Shown piece by piece: positions 52,019-60,209 of a stretch of 64,000 nucleotides of DNA. The notes below the pieces were generated by a model that searched no databases, was not told the DNA's origin, and saw only the letters and a list, made by a program, of their open reading frames with translations. The DNA lies in assembly GCA_002421685.1 (NCBI GenBank), contig DISB01000020.1, forward strand, positions 110,448 through 174,447, in the 5' to 3' direction. Each line of letters begins with the position of its first letter. Position 1 is the first letter of the stretch. The position numbers were made by a program, and so were the translations under genes. Source of the stretch: Bacteroidetes bacterium UBA6221. GTDB taxonomy: Bacteria > Bacteroidota > Bacteroidia > Chitinophagales > Chitinophagaceae.

Positions 52019-54553
52019 TTATTGTTTGATAAGTTTTTCGGTGAACCTTGCATTTTTACCCTGTAATTCTACAAAGTAGATACCGCCCGGTATGTTGTGC
52101 AGGGGGATGGTGATACTGCCCGAACCAGCTTCAACATCGCTGCTGTAAATAACCTGTCCCGCTACCGAGATCAGCTTTACCTGTGCGGTACCTTCAAGTT
52201 TATCGAATGCCACTTTTACCTGTGTTTCCGCAGGATTGGGTATCAATTGCATTTTAGGCGCTTTTCCTGCAGCTTCGATGATGCTGTTGGTCGGTGTTCC
52301 TACCATATTGATGACAAAACGGTTGTTGCCCTGCGAATTGCTGTCTGCCGTTACGTCAAACCAATATTCGAAGCCTCCCTTTAATTCCTCCGTCTTGTTC
52401 AGGTATTTATCGTGCAGGAACAGCTTAGTTCCCTGCGGGATGTCAAACATACCTGTCTTGATAACGTATTTGTTGTAACGGTTGTATGCTGTTAAGCCCA
52501 GCGGTATGCTTGCCCCGTCATTATATGGGCGCACGTCTATGGCCAGGCGCACGTCATCTTTTGACAGTGTGAAAAAATCCAGGCCGGGGTTGTATAATTT
52601 TACGGCGTCCAGGTTGTCTTCCACATCCATGCTATTATCGTCCAGGTTTACCAGCAACCTGTCCCAGTGAATAGAACTGTCGGAAATCAATAACTCCACC
52701 CAATTGGCAGGGGCCGTAGTTTTGAACAATCCTGAACTGCTTACATCTTTATCCGCTTCTTCGAAAGTAAGTGTATTGTTGCTATTGGCAGATGCCGTAG
52801 TAAAGAGAGCGGCAAAAGGAGGCAGAGCGTATGAAAGTGTGAATGCGTTGGTTACGTACGCACCGGCTGCCCCGGATGTTGCATCCCAAACATAATAATT
52901 GGCGCCTATGTTGCTTCCCTTAGCCACGGTATTCATCTGCACGCCGCAAGGAAATGGATTGCCGCAAGAAACGAAAGTAGAACCGCTTCCTTTGGTTAGC
53001 GTAACCACCTGTGTACCCTGGTTGACAGCGCCGGTCATGTCGAGTGTTACCGCAGCAGGGGTATAGCTGTTGCCTGATAAGCCCTGGCCCGGTGTGCCAC
53101 GCACCAGCACACGCAATAGCTCATACTGGTTCCATGCGTTGGCTCCAACGCCGTTGGTATGTGTAAAAGCCGTCCAGCCGGGGTTGCTGCCGGTTGTGCT
53201 GTTGTCGGCGGCGCTCACATCAAACCAAAAGGCGGAAGGGTTATTAGTTGTCGTGGCGGTAAATCCATTAGTGGCGCCACCACTGCCTGTAATATCTATA
53301 TCATCTGTCAGTGCGGTTAATGCCTGGGAAGAAGAGAACGGGTGCCCCATGAAACGGAAAGCCCGTTTGCCGGGAATGTATCTCTGAACCGTAACGTTAC
53401 CACTGATACTTCCTGCTGAATTTCCTATTTGCCCGAAGCTACTGTTGGATGTGGAAGTGAGCGTAAGCAGGCTGCCGGTTGTAAGTGTGGCGCCTGTGCT
53501 CACGGTCAGTGTTCCGCCAAAAGAGATAGCATTGCCTGAAATAGTACCTGAGGATGCGAACGTTACCGTACCGGTACCGCTGATACCGTTACCATTGTTA
53601 ACCAGGTTGCCGTTGATGGCGGCGGTAGCTCCGCTGTTTATGGTCAGGGCTACGCCGTTGTTTATAGTCAATGCCTTGCAGGTGAAGGAACCCGGCGTAG
53701 TGCTGCTGGCTATGATGGCATCTGTAGTGGAGTTGGGTGTACCGGCGCTCCATGTAGTCCCGTTCCAAGTAGTGCTGCTCGATACCGCGTAGGTGCAGCT
53801 GGGCGGTAGTGAATATACCGTTGTGTTTTGTGTGCTCCAGTTAGCTGCTGTATTGATAGCGCTCCTCACTGCGGCAAGCGACGCCCCCGACGCGCCGGTG
53901 CATCCATACACACCATTATCCAATTCCTGTACAGTTCCATTGCCTGTGTACATCAGCACTGCATCTGTGCCGGTGGTAAAGGCACTTGGCTTTGCAGACC
54001 TGCTGCTGGTCAGGGCGTAACAAGTAGTACACCCCGTACCCGATACATAATCCCAGTTGGTATTGTCCGTGGCCATAAAGCCGCTTCCTCCTATTTCAAA
54101 ATTGGCATGCAGGCCTGTAATAAGTGTACCTGCCGCAGGCGAAGCACCCTGGAAGGCAAATACCTGGTCTCCCGCCTGGCTGAATATAAAGTTAGTGGTA
54201 GTAACAGTGGCGCTACCGGTTGATACGGAAGTAATGCCGGTGCCTGCAGCGTTTACTTTAATACGCACCTGCGAAAATTGGGCCATAGCCGAGCCTGAGG
54301 TCCATTCTACAACCCCTTCAGAACTAAGCCAGCCGGCTGTTGGGCCCCATCCATTGTCGGTGAACTTTATTACCGTTCCGCTTGAAATACCGCCGCTTCG
54401 CAGTATTACAAAAGAGAACTCATTGGCCAGGGAACCGCCGTCATTACAATTGTAACCGTCAAATGCGATGTCCCCTAATGATAAAGTGGTTTGACCTTTA
54501 CTTGCGCTCCACAGGCCAACCACAGCGATAAGCATTAATGTGATTTTTTTCAT
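52019..54553 (-). CDS. Large secreted T9SS type A sorting-domain protein, 844 aa
   Basis: Signal peptide MKKITLMLIAVVGLWSASKG. The N-terminal ~230 residues (GDIAFDGYNC, FSFVILRSGGISSGT, IKFTDNGW, VFAFQG) are a domain seen at the start of many Bacteroidota T9SS proteins. Residues about 255-375 are Thr/Ser/Asn/Gly-rich beta repeats (NNGVALTINSGATAAINGN, SGTISGNAISFGG), like autotransporter or head-GIN type beta-helix turns. The rest includes a mixed beta region and a type A sorting domain (QLIPNPAETQVKVAF ... YFVELQGKNARFTEKLIKQ). Its 5' end is duplicated at 54980-55231. As the largest exported protein in the locus, it is a likely scaffold or target for the neighbouring modification enzymes. 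Confidence 0.85.
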   Translation of the reverse strand: MKKITLMLIAVVGLWSASKGQTTLSLGDIAFDGYNCNDGGSLANEFSFVILRSGGISSGTVIKFTDNGWGPTAGWLSSEGVVEWTSGSAMAQFSQVRIKVNAAGTGITSVSTGSATVTTTNFIFSQAGDQVFAFQGASPAAGTLITGLHANFEIGGSGFMATDNTNWDYVSGTGCTTCYALTSSRSAKPSAFTTGTDAVLMYTGNGTVQELDNGVYGCTGASGASLAAVRSAINTAANWSTQNTTVYSLPPSCTYAVSSSTTWNGTTWSAGTPNSTTDAIIASSTTPGSFTCKALTINNGVALTINSGATAAINGNLVNNGNGISGTGTVTFASSGTISGNAISFGGTLTVSTGATLTTGSLLTLTSTSNSSFGQIGNSAGSISGNVTVQRYIPGKRAFRFMGHPFSSSQALTALTDDIDITGSGGATNGFTATTTNNPSAFWFDVSAADNSTTGSNPGWTAFTHTNGVGANAWNQYELLRVLVRGTPGQGLSGNSYTPAAVTLDMTGAVNQGTQVVTLTKGSGSTFVSCGNPFPCGVQMNTVAKGSNIGANYYVWDATSGAAGAYVTNAFTLSYALPPFAALFTTASANSNNTLTFEEADKDVSSSGLFKTTAPANWVELLISDSSIHWDRLLVNLDDNSMDVEDNLDAVKLYNPGLDFFTLSKDDVRLAIDVRPYNDGASIPLGLTAYNRYNKYVIKTGMFDIPQGTKLFLHDKYLNKTEELKGGFEYWFDVTADSNSQGNNRFVINMVGTPTNSIIEAAGKAPKMQLIPNPAETQVKVAFDKLEGTAQVKLISVAGQVIYSSDVEAGSGSITIPLHNIPGGIYFVELQGKNARFTEKLIKQ

Positions 54554-54593
54554 TTTGCTGATAATTATTGTTAAACACCTTTAGTTTAAAATG

Positions 54594-54983
54594 TCAACTA
54601 AAACACATGCCTTCCTTCATGCCGTAATGTTTTAGCCTTTCTCTTTTTATATAGTCATCCTGGGTGTAAACCACCGGTATCATGACTGATTTATTGTTGA
54701 TACAGGCGATTTCCAATCCGCCTCCATTGATGCTGAGAATTGTACCGGGAAGCCGGCCATGTTCTGAATTGTTAATATTGACCCTGAGCAACCCCAGCGG
54801 CCAATTATTGATCTCAGTTGTCGCGCCGTAGTTCCATGGATTACATGCATTGGCCAGGGTTGTAATACCCTCTGCATCCATCGAGGACCAAATTATCCTC
54901 ACGCCCTGCTGAGAGGGCCTCCGGTAATACTTTATTGCGTTTCGGTCTTGCGCGAAAGCCGGTAACGGCTGCCCGCCGGCCAT
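54594..54983 (-). pseudogene. 3' fragment of the formyltransferase gene (129 codons)
   Basis: Residues match the C-terminal 129 of the 55277-56194 protein (PLPAFAQDRNAIKYY, NACNPWNYGATTEINNWPLG, ending LKHYGMKEGMCFS) with about ten substitutions. The catalytic N-terminal domain is missing, so no transferase activity is expected. An internal Met happens to lie at the junction, so a short peptide could still be made. It arose from the tandem duplication. Confidence 0.9.
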
Positions 54984-55231
54984 TCTATAACACCCTCAGT
55001 AGAAAGCCAGCCGGCTGTAGGGCTCCATCCGTTGTCTGTGAACTTTATTACCGTTCCACTTGAAATACCGCCGCTTCGCAGTATTACAAAAGAGAACTCA
55101 TTAGCCAGGGAACCGCCGTCATTACAATTGTAACCGTCAAACGCGATGTCCCCTAATGATAAAGTGGTTTGACCTTTGCTTGCGCTCCACAGGCCAACCA
55201 CGGCGATAAGCATTAATGTGATTTTTTTCAT
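54980..55231 (-). pseudogene. 5' fragment of the 844-aa T9SS gene (~84 codons)
   Basis: Begins with the same signal peptide (MKKITLMLIAVVGLW) and follows the parent to IEW at the CCAT junction. It then enters the formyltransferase fragment out of frame and stops at 54932 after 99 codons. It has a complete start and export signal but lacks the sorting domain, so any product would be exported to the periplasm and not to the surface. Confidence 0.9.
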
Positions 55232-55276
55232 TTTGCTGATAATTATTGTTAAACACCTTTAGTTAAGTTTAAAATG

Positions 55277-56194
55277 TCAACTAAAACACATGCCTTCCTT
55301 CAGGCCGTAATGTTTTAGCCTTTCTCCTTTTATATAGCCATCCTGGGTATAAACCACCGGTATCATGACTGATTTATTGTTGATACAGGCAATTTCCAAT
55401 CCTTCGCCGTTGATGCTGAGAATTGTACCGGGAAGCCGGCCATGTTCTGAATTATTAATATTGACCGTAAGCAGCCCCAGCGGCCAATTATTGATCTCAG
55501 TTGTCGCCCCATAGTTCCATGGATTACATGCATTGGCCAGGGCTGTAATACCCTCTGCATCCATTGAGGACCAATTTACCCTCACGTCCTGCTGCGATGG
55601 TTTCCTGTAATACTTTATTGCGTTTCGGTCCTGCGCAAATGCCGGTAACGGCTGCCCGCCGGCCATCGTGCCGAATAACCTGCCGGACAATTCTGCACCA
55701 ACGTAAGAAAGGTTGCGCATGTGCGACCCGAATGTTTCCCCGTCTGAAATAGGGATACGTTGTTGCATGATGACAGGCCCGGTGTCAATGCCCGCATCGG
55801 CATGATGTATGGTTATTCCTCCAAATTGCTCCCTTCTTTTTATTTGTTCAAAAACAGGGTTGGCCCCAGCGTAAGCAGGCAGTAAGCCATAGTGAAAGTT
55901 GATAAACCCGTACTTAGGTTTTCCTAATGCGGAAACGGGTATGCGGAACGGCCATGTCATCATTAATACACCGTCGGGTTGTACGTCAGACAACCAATTA
56001 TTCAACTGTTGTTCAAAGCCAGACGGTTCAAATATCTTAACACTTATGCCCGGGTCAATGGGGAAAGAGCTAAGAACAGCACACATCTCTGCATTGGACG
56101 ACACGGTGGCAACCGAGCAAAGCCCGCCCATATCGGCGAGAAGCTTAACAGATGGCAATGCAACCGGGTTATTACAAATTATTGCTACTTTCAT
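55277..56194 (-). CDS. Formyltransferase-fold protein (methionyl-tRNA formyltransferase-like), 305 aa
   Basis: N-terminal Rossmann-like formyltransferase domain. The catalytic triad is intact: Asn99 and His101 in INFHYGLLP, Asp137 in DAGIDTGPVI. The loop PAYAGANPVFEQI and TIHHADAG are family signatures. The C-terminal domain (about 200-305) is shorter than and different from the tRNA-binding domain of Fmt. It is therefore more likely to act on an amino sugar or another amine than on initiator tRNA. It begins 10 bp after the substrate-binding-like gene (stop at 56204), so the two are coupled. Its 3' part is duplicated downstream. Confidence 0.85.
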   Translation of the reverse strand: MKVAIICNNPVALPSVKLLADMGGLCSVATVSSNAEMCAVLSSFPIDPGISVKIFEPSGFEQQLNNWLSDVQPDGVLMMTWPFRIPVSALGKPKYGFINFHYGLLPAYAGANPVFEQIKRREQFGGITIHHADAGIDTGPVIMQQRIPISDGETFGSHMRNLSYVGAELSGRLFGTMAGGQPLPAFAQDRNAIKYYRKPSQQDVRVNWSSMDAEGITALANACNPWNYGATTEINNWPLGLLTVNINNSEHGRLPGTILSINGEGLEIACINNKSVMIPVVYTQDGYIKGERLKHYGLKEGMCFS

Positions 56195-56203
56195 TACTGA
56201 TAT

Positions 56204-57361
56204 TTAGGTAGTACACAAGTATGTATTGGTCCACCTTGAATGCGTATGTGTCATTGGTTTAGATGTATGCTCTTTCCATTGTTCCTCCAAAAAAGATATT
56301 TCCTCTTTTATGTCAAGTTTACAGCGCCCGTTTTCGTCTGCTACTACTTCTGCCTCGTACAAAGGGCCGTAAAAATAATTGGTGGCTGTATCGTGCCGTA
56401 AAACTCCCCTGGTGCTTTCAATTTCAATATTGTTTAGCAGAGCGGCTGCCTTTAGTCCGTTGTTTTTGCACGCCGACAATGCTTCTATGGCTTTAACGGC
56501 AAATTGCGCTGCATCCCACGACAATGCTGAAAAACAATTTCCCTGTCTTCCCTGTTCTTCCATAGCTGCCAGGAAGGCCAGGTTAGTTTCGTTTTGTAGC
56601 TGTACAGACCAGGGAACCGCGCCGCGAATGCCTGTAATGGCAAATGGCACTGTCTGCAAAAAACTTTCTTCCAGCAGAAATGGTGATGCATAAAATTGGA
56701 GTTGGCCGGATATTTCCGATTTGCCATACTCATCTAAAAATAATTTTCCCGTGTCGTAACTGAATTGGGCCAGTATAGAATCGGGCCGGTGCTCGTCAAC
56801 AGCATTTAACAGCGGCTCGATTTTAAAATCTTCAAACCTGAAAGGTGTAACAAAGTTGTGGCATACGGCCCCTCCCCATGCTGTATAACCGTCAATATAT
56901 GCGCTGCAATTGAGATAGCCGCCATCGTAAAAACTTGTGGCGAAAACTGTTTTTTTCATACCTTCCAAACCTGCCATATGCCCCGCAATACGACTACCGA
57001 ATGCGGCGTCAAGCGTTATATGGAACCTCAATGGCGCGGCAGCCCAACTGGTAGGGATGACGCCGCCCGGCTCTATCACCAACAAAAGTTTATTGGCGGC
57101 AGTACACAATGGTTCTATTTTTTCTGCAGCAAAGTGGTCTATGAAAGCCACTAACAAATCGACACCATGGTTCATCAGCAGGCTTTCAGCTGCCTTATAC
57201 ACCTCATTTCCTATTCCGCCTATGCCGACGCTTTCCGTTACTACTTTAATATCCCGGCCATAATGGTCTAAAGCAGCCCTGAACCCTTCTGTAACATCGT
57301 AGCCAATGCCGGGGTAAGATGAAGACCGCGGAAATAACAATCCGATCGTAGGTTGTTTCAT
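56204..57361 (-). CDS. Type I periplasmic-binding-fold protein lacking a signal peptide, 385 aa
   Basis: Sequence follows the ABC branched-chain-amino-acid / receptor-ligand-binding fold (peripla_BP_6-like): TIGLLFPRSSSYPGIGYDVTEGF at the start (in part), LLVAFIDHFAAEKIEPLC, TVFATSFYDGGYLNCSAYIDGY and SALSWDAAQFAVKAIEAL. The N-terminus (MKQPTIGLLF) goes straight into the first strand, so there is no export signal, and no transporter genes are near. It may be a cytoplasmic sensor or an enzyme-associated ligand-binding protein for the formyltransferase next to it. The tail (HTHSRWTNTYLCTT) is unusual and may be read past an older stop. Confidence 0.75.
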   Translation of the reverse strand: MKQPTIGLLFPRSSSYPGIGYDVTEGFRAALDHYGRDIKVVTESVGIGGIGNEVYKAAESLLMNHGVDLLVAFIDHFAAEKIEPLCTAANKLLLVIEPGGVIPTSWAAAPLRFHITLDAAFGSRIAGHMAGLEGMKKTVFATSFYDGGYLNCSAYIDGYTAWGGAVCHNFVTPFRFEDFKIEPLLNAVDEHRPDSILAQFSYDTGKLFLDEYGKSEISGQLQFYASPFLLEESFLQTVPFAITGIRGAVPWSVQLQNETNLAFLAAMEEQGRQGNCFSALSWDAAQFAVKAIEALSACKNNGLKAAALLNNIEIESTRGVLRHDTATNYFYGPLYEAEVVADENGRCKLDIKEEISFLEEQWKEHTSKPMTHTHSRWTNTYLCTT

Positions 57362-57375
57362 ACAGTTGATAAATA

Positions 57376-57412
57376 AAAATTGGAACAGGCAGATTGAAAA
57401 CCACCTGTTCCA
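57376..57412 (-). terminator. Terminator of the collar-protein operon
   Basis: TGGAACAGG (57381-57389) pairs with CCTGTTCCA (57404-57412). On the minus strand ATTTTTATTT follows. It separates the three collar genes from the gene starting at 57361, so that gene depends on read-through or its own promoter. Confidence 0.8.
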
Positions 57413-57425
57413 TGTGCTTAATAGT

Positions 57426-57977
57426 TTAATTCCTGGACGGATAAATGCCGTACAGGCAGATTATATAATTCAAAGCAAGATAGGGCTGCATATTATTTAT
57501 GGGTTGTGACGCCCCGTTAATTCCAGCGTTGGCAGTAGTTGCCAGGTTTCCCATAAACTGGCCGGCGGCCGGGGCATTGCTATAATACATTTTGCCGTTT
57601 TGCGGTACACCCAGGAAAGCGCCTTCCGGGTTTTCCACATCCACTCCGTTAGGATTTATGGGTACCTGGATATTTACCGTTGCCTGGTGATTGTGGGCAG
57701 GCAGGTTTGTTAGCAGCATTGTATTGTTGGGCGTTCCGGTCACTTCTCCAAGTACCTGTGGTGTAAGACCGGGGCCTGAACCTGTGCCTACCGGCACACG
57801 GCCGCACAGATTGGGTAATGCGAAAGTAGTTTGCCCGTTACCGCCATAAGTAGTGCCTAAAAGTGAGAACAAAGCCGTATTGGTGGAGATTGCCAGTATT
57901 TGCCCCTGGCAATATGCCCAGGTTTTTGGGGCGAAATTAGCGGCAAACAAAGTGACTGTTGCCATAGTACCTTCCAT
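57426..57977 (-). CDS. Phage-tail-collar domain protein (Mdp-like), 183 aa
   Basis: Start MEGTMATVTLFAANFAPKTW, then the collar signature CQGQILAISTNTALFSLLGTTYGGNGQTTFALPNLCGRVPVGTG (given by position, about 21-64). The C-terminus is NMQPYLALNYIICLYGIYPSRN. This is the family annotated as microcystin-dependent proteins or short tail-fibre collars. The GRV(P/I)(V/I)G turn and the N-x-Q-P-x-L ending are diagnostic. Here Asn-Leu-Cys replaces the usual Asp-Leu-Arg in the LPDLRG motif. There is no signal peptide. It is third in a run of three co-directional paralogues. Confidence 0.9.
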   Translation of the reverse strand: MEGTMATVTLFAANFAPKTWAYCQGQILAISTNTALFSLLGTTYGGNGQTTFALPNLCGRVPVGTGSGPGLTPQVLGEVTGTPNNTMLLTNLPAHNHQATVNIQVPINPNGVDVENPEGAFLGVPQNGKMYYSNAPAAGQFMGNLATTANAGINGASQPINNMQPYLALNYIICLYGIYPSRN

Positions 57978-58017
57978 AATATTTTGATTTAGAAGTGAGT
58001 AAAAATTGTTTAACAAT

Positions 58018-58563
58018 TTAATTGCGCGAAGGGAAAATTCCGTACATACAGATAATATAATTCATGCCTAAAGTGGGCTGTATATTATTCATGGGTGAGC
58101 CGAATCCTGTTACCCCGACTGAAGCAAATGTATGCAGCGGCCCCAGGTATGCTCCCGGAGAACTTGCGTTATTGTAAATGTTAGAAGTAAACGCGCCATA
58201 GTATGTCCCTTCAGGGCTATCTGAAGTCGAATTGTTTCCATTTACCAGCATGTGCGATGTGATCACTGTCGAGTGAATATGTGCCGGTAAATTGCTGACT
58301 GTCAGAGTGTTGGTTTCCGTGCCGCCTCTTTCTCCTACAGTGTAGTCGCTTAAACCCGGGCCCTGGCCCTGGCCAACAATTACGCGGCCACGCAGGTCAG
58401 GCAAAGCGAAAGTTGTTATACCATCGCCGCCATACATTGTGCCTAAGAGTGAAAAGAGAGCGGTGTTGCTCCTGATGGCTATTATCGAACCATCGCAAAA
58501 CCACCAGTTTTTTGGGGCGAAAGTGCCTGCGAACATCGTTACGCATGAAATATATCCTTCCAT
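58018..58563 (-). CDS. Phage-tail-collar domain protein (Mdp-like), 181 aa
   Basis: Second of three tandem collar proteins. MEGYISCVTMFAGTFAPKNW leads into CDGSIIAIRSNTALFSLLG, MYGGDGITTFALPDLRGRVIVGQG, and the usual ending NNIQPTLGMNYIICMYGIFPSRN (in part). All conserved collar positions, including LPDLRGRV, are intact. The paralogues share ends but differ in the middle ~50 residues, the exposed part in phage collar proteins, which suggests different binding partners. Spacing is 40 bp to the next gene and 21 bp from the previous one. Confidence 0.93.
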   Translation of the reverse strand: MEGYISCVTMFAGTFAPKNWWFCDGSIIAIRSNTALFSLLGTMYGGDGITTFALPDLRGRVIVGQGQGPGLSDYTVGERGGTETNTLTVSNLPAHIHSTVITSHMLVNGNNSTSDSPEGTYYGAFTSNIYNNASSPGAYLGPLHTFASVGVTGFGSPMNNIQPTLGMNYIICMYGIFPSRN

Positions 58564-58584
58564 TTTTTTCTGTTTTTTAGTTAA

Positions 58585-59133
58585 TTAATTCCTGGATGGG
58601 TAAATACCTTCAACACAGATGATATAATACATAGAGAGATAGGGCTGAATATTATTGACCGGTATATTATTACCTGTCGGGTATATTTGCCCTGTTGCGT
58701 TCAAAGCTCCTCCAAAAACACCGCTGGCCGCGTCGTTATATATCTGGTCACCGCCTTGCGTTACAGCGGGGTATGCACCTTCAGGGCTGTCGGTGTCTTG
58801 TGTGTTCCCGTTAACCTGTATTTGCGCTATTACCGTCATTTGGTGAATGTGCGCAGCCATTTGTGTGGTGGTAATTGTGTTCGTTTCAGTTCCTCCATCC
58901 TGGCCCAGTTCATAATCAGGAAGCCCCGGGCCCTGGCCGGTACCAATGGCTACACGGCTTCGCAGGTCCGGCAATGCGAAAGTTGTCTGGCCGTCACCGC
59001 CGTAGGTTGTGCCAAGTAGTGAATAAAGCGCAGTATATTCCGCTATTGATAGTAGCTGTCCACTGCAGGACATCCAGCCCAGGGGGGCGAAATTTGCCGC
59101 CCAGGGTGTAACGGTAGCCATTGTACCTTCCAT
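58585..59133 (-). CDS. Phage-tail-collar domain protein (Mdp-like), 182 aa
   Basis: First gene of the run. MEGTMATVTPWAANFAPLGW, CSGQLLSIAEYTALYSLLG, TYGGDGQTTFALPDLRSRVAIG and the ending NNIQPYLSMYYIICVEGIYPSRN (in part). The ATG at 59133 aligns with the starts of both paralogues; the frame runs 18 codons further upstream but that part is not conserved. LPDLRSRV has Ser where Gly is usual. No phage head, tail-tube, lysis or integrase gene is near, so it is not part of a prophage. Confidence 0.92.
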   Translation of the reverse strand: MEGTMATVTPWAANFAPLGWMSCSGQLLSIAEYTALYSLLGTTYGGDGQTTFALPDLRSRVAIGTGQGPGLPDYELGQDGGTETNTITTTQMAAHIHQMTVIAQIQVNGNTQDTDSPEGAYPAVTQGGDQIYNDAASGVFGGALNATGQIYPTGNNIPVNNIQPYLSMYYIICVEGIYPSRN

Positions 59134-59365
59134 AATGTTGTTTTTAGTGAATGAATGTATGAGCGTCTGAACTGTTGACCGTGTCAAAAAAACAATTGAC
59201 GCACAGTCTTGAGTCCAGAGGTAAAAGTAGACCTTGCCTGGTGAATAAAAAACGGGAAAAACACCCTACCATTTCTCATTTATTTTTCTTATAATGCCCC
59301 TTCGGTTGTGTACAATTACACAGCTCTTCGTATATCCTGGGTCAAGCGATTTTTCTTTGCGGTAG

Positions 59366-59397
59366 TTTGTAGTATAAAAAAAAGACATTGATATTTG
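59366..59397 (+). promoter_or_regulatory. Promoter of the 59419 gene
   Basis: TTTG (59366-59369), 20 nt, then GATATTTG (59390-59397), one base off the consensus TAnnTTTG. The predicted leader is about 15 nt. The 59134-59365 stretch shows no other element, and no convincing promoter for the collar genes was found. Confidence 0.5.
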
Positions 59398-59418
59398 TAC
59401 TTGTCAAAATACACTACT

Positions 59419-59703
59419 ATGATAAATGAGTTCATAATCGACTATGCAAAAATGGCAATACTCGTACTGGTACTTTTGTTCATTATCATCAAATTTGCGA
59501 TTATCAAGGTTTATGGTTTTAGGGAGCAACAGTTCCACCTTTTTATAGTGTCCATGAATTTATTTAGCAGGGCCGTTATCGAGAACACGTACTCCGAAGA
59601 GTTGCAGGGGTACTACCGGGTGAGCAACAAACTTAATCTCTTTTTTTATATTGTCGCCATGCTCCTTGTAGCCGCTTATGTATTGTTTAAGTTCTATCTC
59701 TAA
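59419..59703 (+). CDS. Small membrane protein with two helices, 94 aa
   Basis: ATG at 59419 (MINEFIIDYAKM). Hydrophobic helices at about 11-29 (MAILVLVLLFIIIKFAIIK) and 74-92 (LFFYIVAMLLVAAYVLFKF), joined by a ~45-residue polar loop (REQQFHLFIVSMN, ENTYSEELQGYYRV). No family recognised. It is on the opposite strand to the collar locus and is followed 69 bp later by another small envelope-type gene. Confidence 0.65.
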   Translation: MINEFIIDYAKMAILVLVLLFIIIKFAIIKVYGFREQQFHLFIVSMNLFSRAVIENTYSEELQGYYRVSNKLNLFFYIVAMLLVAAYVLFKFYL

Positions 59704-59772
59704 GATATGCCCGTGATGTTTTTATAGAATAATTGTTCATAATTCCCGTTATAGCTGTATAAGCACCTTCTT

Positions 59773-60185
59773 ATGCGGCTATTTGTTTTTATATCAATAC
59801 TTGTCGTCACTTTGCTTATGTTCTGCGACAGGCCTGAATGCATTAATAGAAACCCTGTATTTAATAAGTTTAAACCAACCGACAAAGAATACCGCAATGA
59901 GCTGGCAAGGCTTGTTGAATCAGCGGATAAGGATAGTGTATTGTTTTGGATTAACGGTTACGACTCAGCCCCTGGCCATGAATATATGTATGCCGGTGTT
60001 ATAGGCAGAAATCTCTGTGCGGTAGCCATATTTGATATTACAGGTAATGAAGAATTTGAAAACTTAGGTGGGTAAAAGGGGTTTCTTATAGCGGTGCGGG
60101 ATTATTAGTGCCCCGGTACCGTATTAGGCATACAGACTCCGGGGCGCAGTTTGTTTTAGACAGTGTGGGGATGATAGTGGATTAA
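59773..60185 (+). pseudogene. Small lipoprotein-like gene with a -1 frameshift
   Basis: The first frame (59773-60075, 100 aa) starts with a hydrophobic signal and possible lipobox (ISILVVTLLMFC) and continues with a polar domain (DRPECINRNPVF, SVLFWINGYDSAPG). It stops at NLGG. In the -1 frame from 60072 the sequence runs on coherently for another 37 codons (VKGVSYSGAGLLVPRYRI, HTDSGAQFVLDSVGMIVD) to TAA at 60183-60185. One missing G in the GGTGGGT tract at about 60067-60073 explains both. So this is either a recent pseudogene, a sequence error or, less likely, programmed frameshifting. No family recognised. Confidence 0.7.
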
Positions 60186-60209
60186 CTTTCGTTAGTCGAT
60201 ATGAATTTT

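Larger units (their letters stand above)
54302..55662. repeat. Tandem duplication of ~680 bp (54302-54979 and 54980-55662)
   Basis: Each copy holds the first ~84 codons of the 844-aa T9SS gene, the intergenic spacer and the last ~129 codons of the formyltransferase gene. The start codons are 678 bp apart and the stop codons 683 bp apart, because of a 5-bp insertion in the spacer. The novel junction has 4-bp microhomology (CCAT at 54980-54983). Copies differ by several percent, so the event is not brand new. Confidence 0.93.

Noticed and set aside
55277..56194. Housekeeping fmt (Met-tRNA formyltransferase)
   Set aside because: The catalytic triad is present, but the C-terminal domain is short and unlike Fmt, def is not adjacent and the genomic context is the collar locus.
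57426..59133. Prophage remnant
   Set aside because: Only collar-domain proteins are present. There is no integrase, portal, capsid, tail-tube or lysis gene within 10 kb, and the neighbours are oxygenases and T9SS proteins.
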